Both the position numbers and the translations under genes were made by a program. Positions 5,619-8,481 of a DNA stretch of 8,481 nt are shown piece after piece. Under the pieces are notes generated by a model. The model made no database searches, was not told the origin of the DNA, and worked only from the letters and a program-made list of their open reading frames with translations. How positions within the stretch are numbered: position 1 is the stretch's first letter; the number at the start of each line of letters is the position of its first letter. This stretch comes from an uncultured Acidimicrobiia bacterium (GTDB lineage Bacteria; Actinomycetota; Acidimicrobiia; Spongiisociales; JAENVV01), in the NCBI GenBank assembly GCA_905480085.1, contig CAJQPD010000361.1, positions 1 through 8,481 on the forward strand, given 5' to 3'.

Positions 5619-6769
5619 GTGACGCACTGGCAGTCACCGCAGACGGAACCGTATTCAGGGGAAGGTCGGTCGGGGTTGACGGCCTCACGACCGGTGAAGT
5701 CGTATTCAACACGGCCATGGCCGGCTACCAGGAGATCTTCTCCGATCCGTCATACGCCGGTCAGGTGGTTGTGATGACTGCATCGCACATCGGCAACTAC
5801 GGAACGACCGAGCTCGATGATCAGGCCGACCGTGTGTTCGCTTCTGGTGTGGTCGTTCGGTCATTGTCACGACGCGAGTCCAACTGGCGGTCGACCGGAA
5901 GCCTGGCTGAATACCTGGCGACCAAGGAGGTGGTGGCGCTCGCCGACGTGGACACTCGCCGATTGACCCGTCACATCCGCGAAAAGGGCGCCCAGGCCAT
6001 TGCGATGGGAGCCGGGGTAACGGAATCCGAGTTGCACGAAGCAGCCCAAAACGCTCCCACGATGAGCGGTCAGAACCTGGCAGCCGGCGTATCGACCGTT
6101 GCCCGATACTCGGTGGAGGCGACCACGCCTTCGCGGGGCCGTGTCGTGGCGCTCGATCTTGGACTGAAACGTGACATCCTGGCGAATCTCGCCTCTCGGG
6201 GCTTTGACGTCACGGTTGTTCCGATCGGGACTTCAGCCGACGAGATCATGGCGCTCGGTCCCGCCGGGGTCTTTCTGTCCAACGGCCCCGGGGACCCGGA
6301 ACCGTTGACCGGCCCGATCTCCACCATTCAATCCCTGCTCGGAAAGGTCCCGATCTTCGGTATCTGTCTTGGTCATCAACTGCTGGGGTTGGCGCTCGGT
6401 GGTCGGACGTACAAGTTGCCTTTCGGCCACCATGGGGGAAACCACCCGGTGATGCGGCTTTCCGATCACGGGGTCGAGATCACGAGCCAGAACCACGGGT
6501 TCGCGATTGATCCCTGGTCGATGACCACCGAGGCCCCGGTGTCGATGACCCCGGGCGAGTTGGCGGGTCCGCACCTGCTTCCCCGATCGATGGCGTCCGA
6601 TTTCGGCGCCGTGGTCGCCTCCCATCAGAACCTCAACGACGGAACCCTCGAAGGTCTACGGTGTCTGGACGTCCCCGCCTTCTCTGTGCAATATCACCCT
6701 GAGGCCGCACCCGGCCCTCACGACGCCGTCAGGGTCTTTGATGACTTCGTTGAACTGATGGGGATCTGA
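5615..6769 (+). CDS. carA: Carbamoyl-phosphate synthase small (glutaminase) subunit
   Basis: CarA hydrolyses glutamine and passes ammonia through a tunnel to CarB. The 384-residue product has the N-terminal CPSase domain with [24 protein letters not shown] (27-50) and HIGNYG (58-63), and a C-terminal class I amidotransferase domain with nucleophile C251 in [10 protein letters not shown] and H361 and E363 in [11 protein letters not shown]. The ATG at 5615 is chosen although the frame stays open upstream to 5486: it overlaps the pyrC stop, has AAGAGGGGG at 5599-5607, and the residues from MSDALAV match the family's N-terminus. One oddity: between H294 (NHGF) and H361 there are 67 residues, against 41 between the equivalent histidines (312 and 353) of E. 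coli CarA, so about 26 residues are inserted around 300-330. The stop overlaps the carB start by one base (TGATG). Confidence 0.97.
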   Translation: MSDALAVTADGTVFRGRSVGVDGLTTGEVVFNTAMAGYQEIFSDPSYAGQVVVMTASHIGNYGTTELDDQADRVFASGVVVRSLSRRESNWRSTGSLAEYLATKEVVALADVDTRRLTRHIREKGAQAIAMGAGVTESELHEAAQNAPTMSGQNLAAGVSTVARYSVEATTPSRGRVVALDLGLKRDILANLASRGFDVTVVPIGTSADEIMALGPAGVFLSNGPGDPEPLTGPISTIQSLLGKVPIFGICLGHQLLGLALGGRTYKLPFGHHGGNHPVMRLSDHGVEITSQNHGFAIDPWSMTTEAPVSMTPGELAGPHLLPRSMASDFGAVVASHQNLNDGTLEGLRCLDVPAFSVQYHPEAAPGPHDAVRVFDDFVELMGI

Positions 6770-8481
6770 TGGGGAAGCGAACCGACATTTCCTCGATCTT
6801 GCTCATCGGATCTGGCCCCATCGTCATTGGTCAGGCGTGTGAATTCGATTACTCGGGCACCCAGGCGGCCAAGGTCCTGCGCTCCCACGGGTACCGGGTG
6901 ATCCTCGTGAATTCCAATCCCGCCACCATCATGACCGATCCCGAGTTTGCCGACGCGACGTATATCGAACCGATCACCGCCGACGTAGTCGAGGCCATTC
7001 TGGAGAAGGAACGCCCCGACGCCTGCCTGCCGACCCTCGGCGGCCAGACCGCGCTGAATGTGACGACCGAGTTGGCGGCGCGAGGAGCTTTTGAAAAGTA
7101 CGGCGTCGAATTGATCGGTGCGGGGATTGATGCCATCGAACGGGCCGAGGACCGGGGCCTGTTCAAAAAAACCATGGAAGAGGTCGGGATCGCCACCCCA
7201 AGGGCCGTCTACGCCCGTTCGATGACCGAGGCGATGTCTGCCGCCACGGAGATCGGGTATCCCATCATGATCCGGCCTTCGTACATTCTGGGCGGTGGCG
7301 GGACCGGCATCGCCCATGACGAGGCTGAGTTCATCAAGAAGGCCGGATATGGCCTTGAGTACTCACCGGTTGGTGAGATCCTCGTAGAACAGTCTGTGGT
7401 CGGTTGGAAAGAATTCGAACTGGAGGTGATGCGTGACCGGGCCAACAACGCGGTCATCGTTTGCTCAATCGAAAACCTCGACCCGATGGGCGTGCACACG
7501 GGTGACTCGATCACCGTTGCTCCGATTCAGACTCTGTCCGACCGCGAGTACCAGGACATGCGCGACGAGGCGATTCGGTGCCTTGAGGCCATCGGTGTCG
7601 AGACCGGCGGATCAAACGTGCAGTTTGCCGTTGACCCGGCAACCGGCCAGCGGCTCGTCATCGAAATGAATCCCCGGGTGAGTCGCTCTTCGGCGCTGGC
7701 GTCAAAGGCGACCGGCTTTCCGATTGCCAAGATTGCTGCCCTGCTGGCGGTCGGCTTTACCCTCCCGGAGATCGCCAATGACATTACGCAACGTACTCCG
7801 GCCGCCTTCGAGCCGGCCCTCGACTACGTGGTAGTCAAAGCGCCGAGATTCGACTTCGCCAAATTCCCAAGTGCCTCGAATACGTTGGGGACGTCCATGC
7901 AATCTGTTGGCGAAGCGATGTCGATTGGCCGCACGTTTCCCGAAGCTCTCCAGAAAGTCCTGCGCAGTCTTGAGATCGGTCGGCGGGGGCTGAATGCCGA
8001 CCCTCGCGAGGTTGACTATCGGACGATGACCGACGACGAGGTCGCCGATCGGTTGGCGATACCAACGCCGTCAAGGGTGTTCTACGTTGGTGAGGCTATT
8101 CGTCGGGGATTTGGCGTCGAGCGAGTTTCGGAGCTATCGGGCTACGACCCGTGGTTCGTCGATCAGATGGTGGAGATTTATGAGATCCGCGACGAGGTCG
8201 AGGCGGCCGGCCTGCTGGGAGCTGCCCGGGATCCAGAGGTCATTGCGATCCTTCGTGAGGCGAAGCGGGCGGGCTTCTCCGATCACCAGTTGGCGTACTT
8301 GTGGGGTCGTGACGAGGACTTCGTGCGGGAGCTTCGTCATGAGTTCGGAGTCCGACCCACCTACAAGACGGTTGATACGTGCGCAGCGGAGTTCGAAGCC
8401 CACACCCCGTATATGTATTCGACCTACGAGGAAGAAGATGAGGTTCCGCCGGCAGACAAGCCCCGGGTCGTGGTGCTTGGA
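6769..8481 (+). CDS. carB: Carbamoyl-phosphate synthase large subunit, N-terminal half (runs off window)
   Basis: CarB makes carbamoyl phosphate from bicarbonate, ammonia and two ATP using two homologous ATP-grasp halves. The window holds 571 residues: the carboxyphosphate domain (about 1-400), the oligomerisation domain (about 400-550), and the first residues of the second half (PRVVVLG at the edge). Visible motifs are [21 protein letters not shown] (13-33), [30 protein letters not shown], the ATP-grasp glycine loop [12 protein letters not shown], and the metal-binding E299 and N301 in [18 protein letters not shown], which fall at exactly the E. coli numbers, so the first domain has no net indel. 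The regulatory domain that binds UMP in the E. coli enzyme lies beyond the window. The ATG at 6769 shares one base with the carA stop and has a weak GGGG at 6760-6763. Roughly another 500 residues are expected downstream. Confidence 0.97.
   Translation, partial: MGKRTDISSILLIGSGPIVIGQACEFDYSGTQAAKVLRSHGYRVILVNSNPATIMTDPEFADATYIEPITADVVEAILEKERPDACLPTLGGQTALNVTTELAARGAFEKYGVELIGAGIDAIERAEDRGLFKKTMEEVGIATPRAVYARSMTEAMSAATEIGYPIMIRPSYILGGGGTGIAHDEAEFIKKAGYGLEYSPVGEILVEQSVVGWKEFELEVMRDRANNAVIVCSIENLDPMGVHTGDSITVAPIQTLSDREYQDMRDEAIRCLEAIGVETGGSNVQFAVDPATGQRLVIEMNPRVSRSSALASKATGFPIAKIAALLAVGFTLPEIANDITQRTPAAFEPALDYVVVKAPRFDFAKFPSASNTLGTSMQSVGEAMSIGRTFPEALQKVLRSLEIGRRGLNADPREVDYRTMTDDEVADRLAIPTPSRVFYVGEAIRRGFGVERVSELSGYDPWFVDQMVEIYEIRDEVEAAGLLGAARDPEVIAILREAKRAGFSDHQLAYLWGRDEDFVRELRHEFGVRPTYKTVDTCAAEFEAHTPYMYSTYEEEDEVPPADKPRVVVLG

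Overview
The window suggests an actinobacterium, probably a deep-branching high-GC lineage such as an Acidimicrobiia relative. The reasons are the gene order efp-nusB-...-pyrR-pyrB-pyrC-carA-carB, frequent GTG starts, G+C-rich codon use and near-universal stop/start overlaps. The class is an inference from gene order and protein resemblance; no rRNA gene is present. There is no CRISPR array, tRNA, transposase or integrase.

Layout. (1) Positions 1-634 (+): the 3' half of efp (elongation factor P), overlapped by a short nusB. (2) Positions 622-2733: two genes that look like an accessory insertion in the usual efp-nusB-pyr neighbourhood. They are an LtrA-family membrane protein on the minus strand, whose 3' end overlaps nusB by 13 bp, and a divergent metallo-beta-lactamase-fold hydrolase on the plus strand. 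A 114-bp divergent promoter region separates them. (3) Positions 2734-2905: the control region of the pyrimidine operon. It holds a candidate promoter with overlapping dyads, a PyrR-binding RNA stem-loop with an exact match to the consensus ARUCCNGNGAGGYU, and an 18-codon leader ORF. The leader ORF's Shine-Dalgarno sequence lies in the 3' arm of the PyrR stem, and its stop codon directly abuts the pyrR start (TAG|ATG). (4) Positions 2906-8481 (+): pyrR, pyrB, pyrC, carA and the first half of carB, each overlapping the next by 1-4 bp.

How they work together. CarA and CarB make carbamoyl phosphate, PyrB condenses it with aspartate, and PyrC closes the ring to dihydroorotate: the first three steps of de novo UMP synthesis. 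PyrR senses uridine nucleotides and binds the leader RNA. No attenuator terminator is visible, so control is probably translational, as shown for Mycobacterium smegmatis.

The most interesting feature is the leader. PyrR would hide the ribosome-binding site of a short leader peptide, and pyrR and the overlapping downstream genes may be coupled to translation of that peptide. This model is inferred from sequence and untested.
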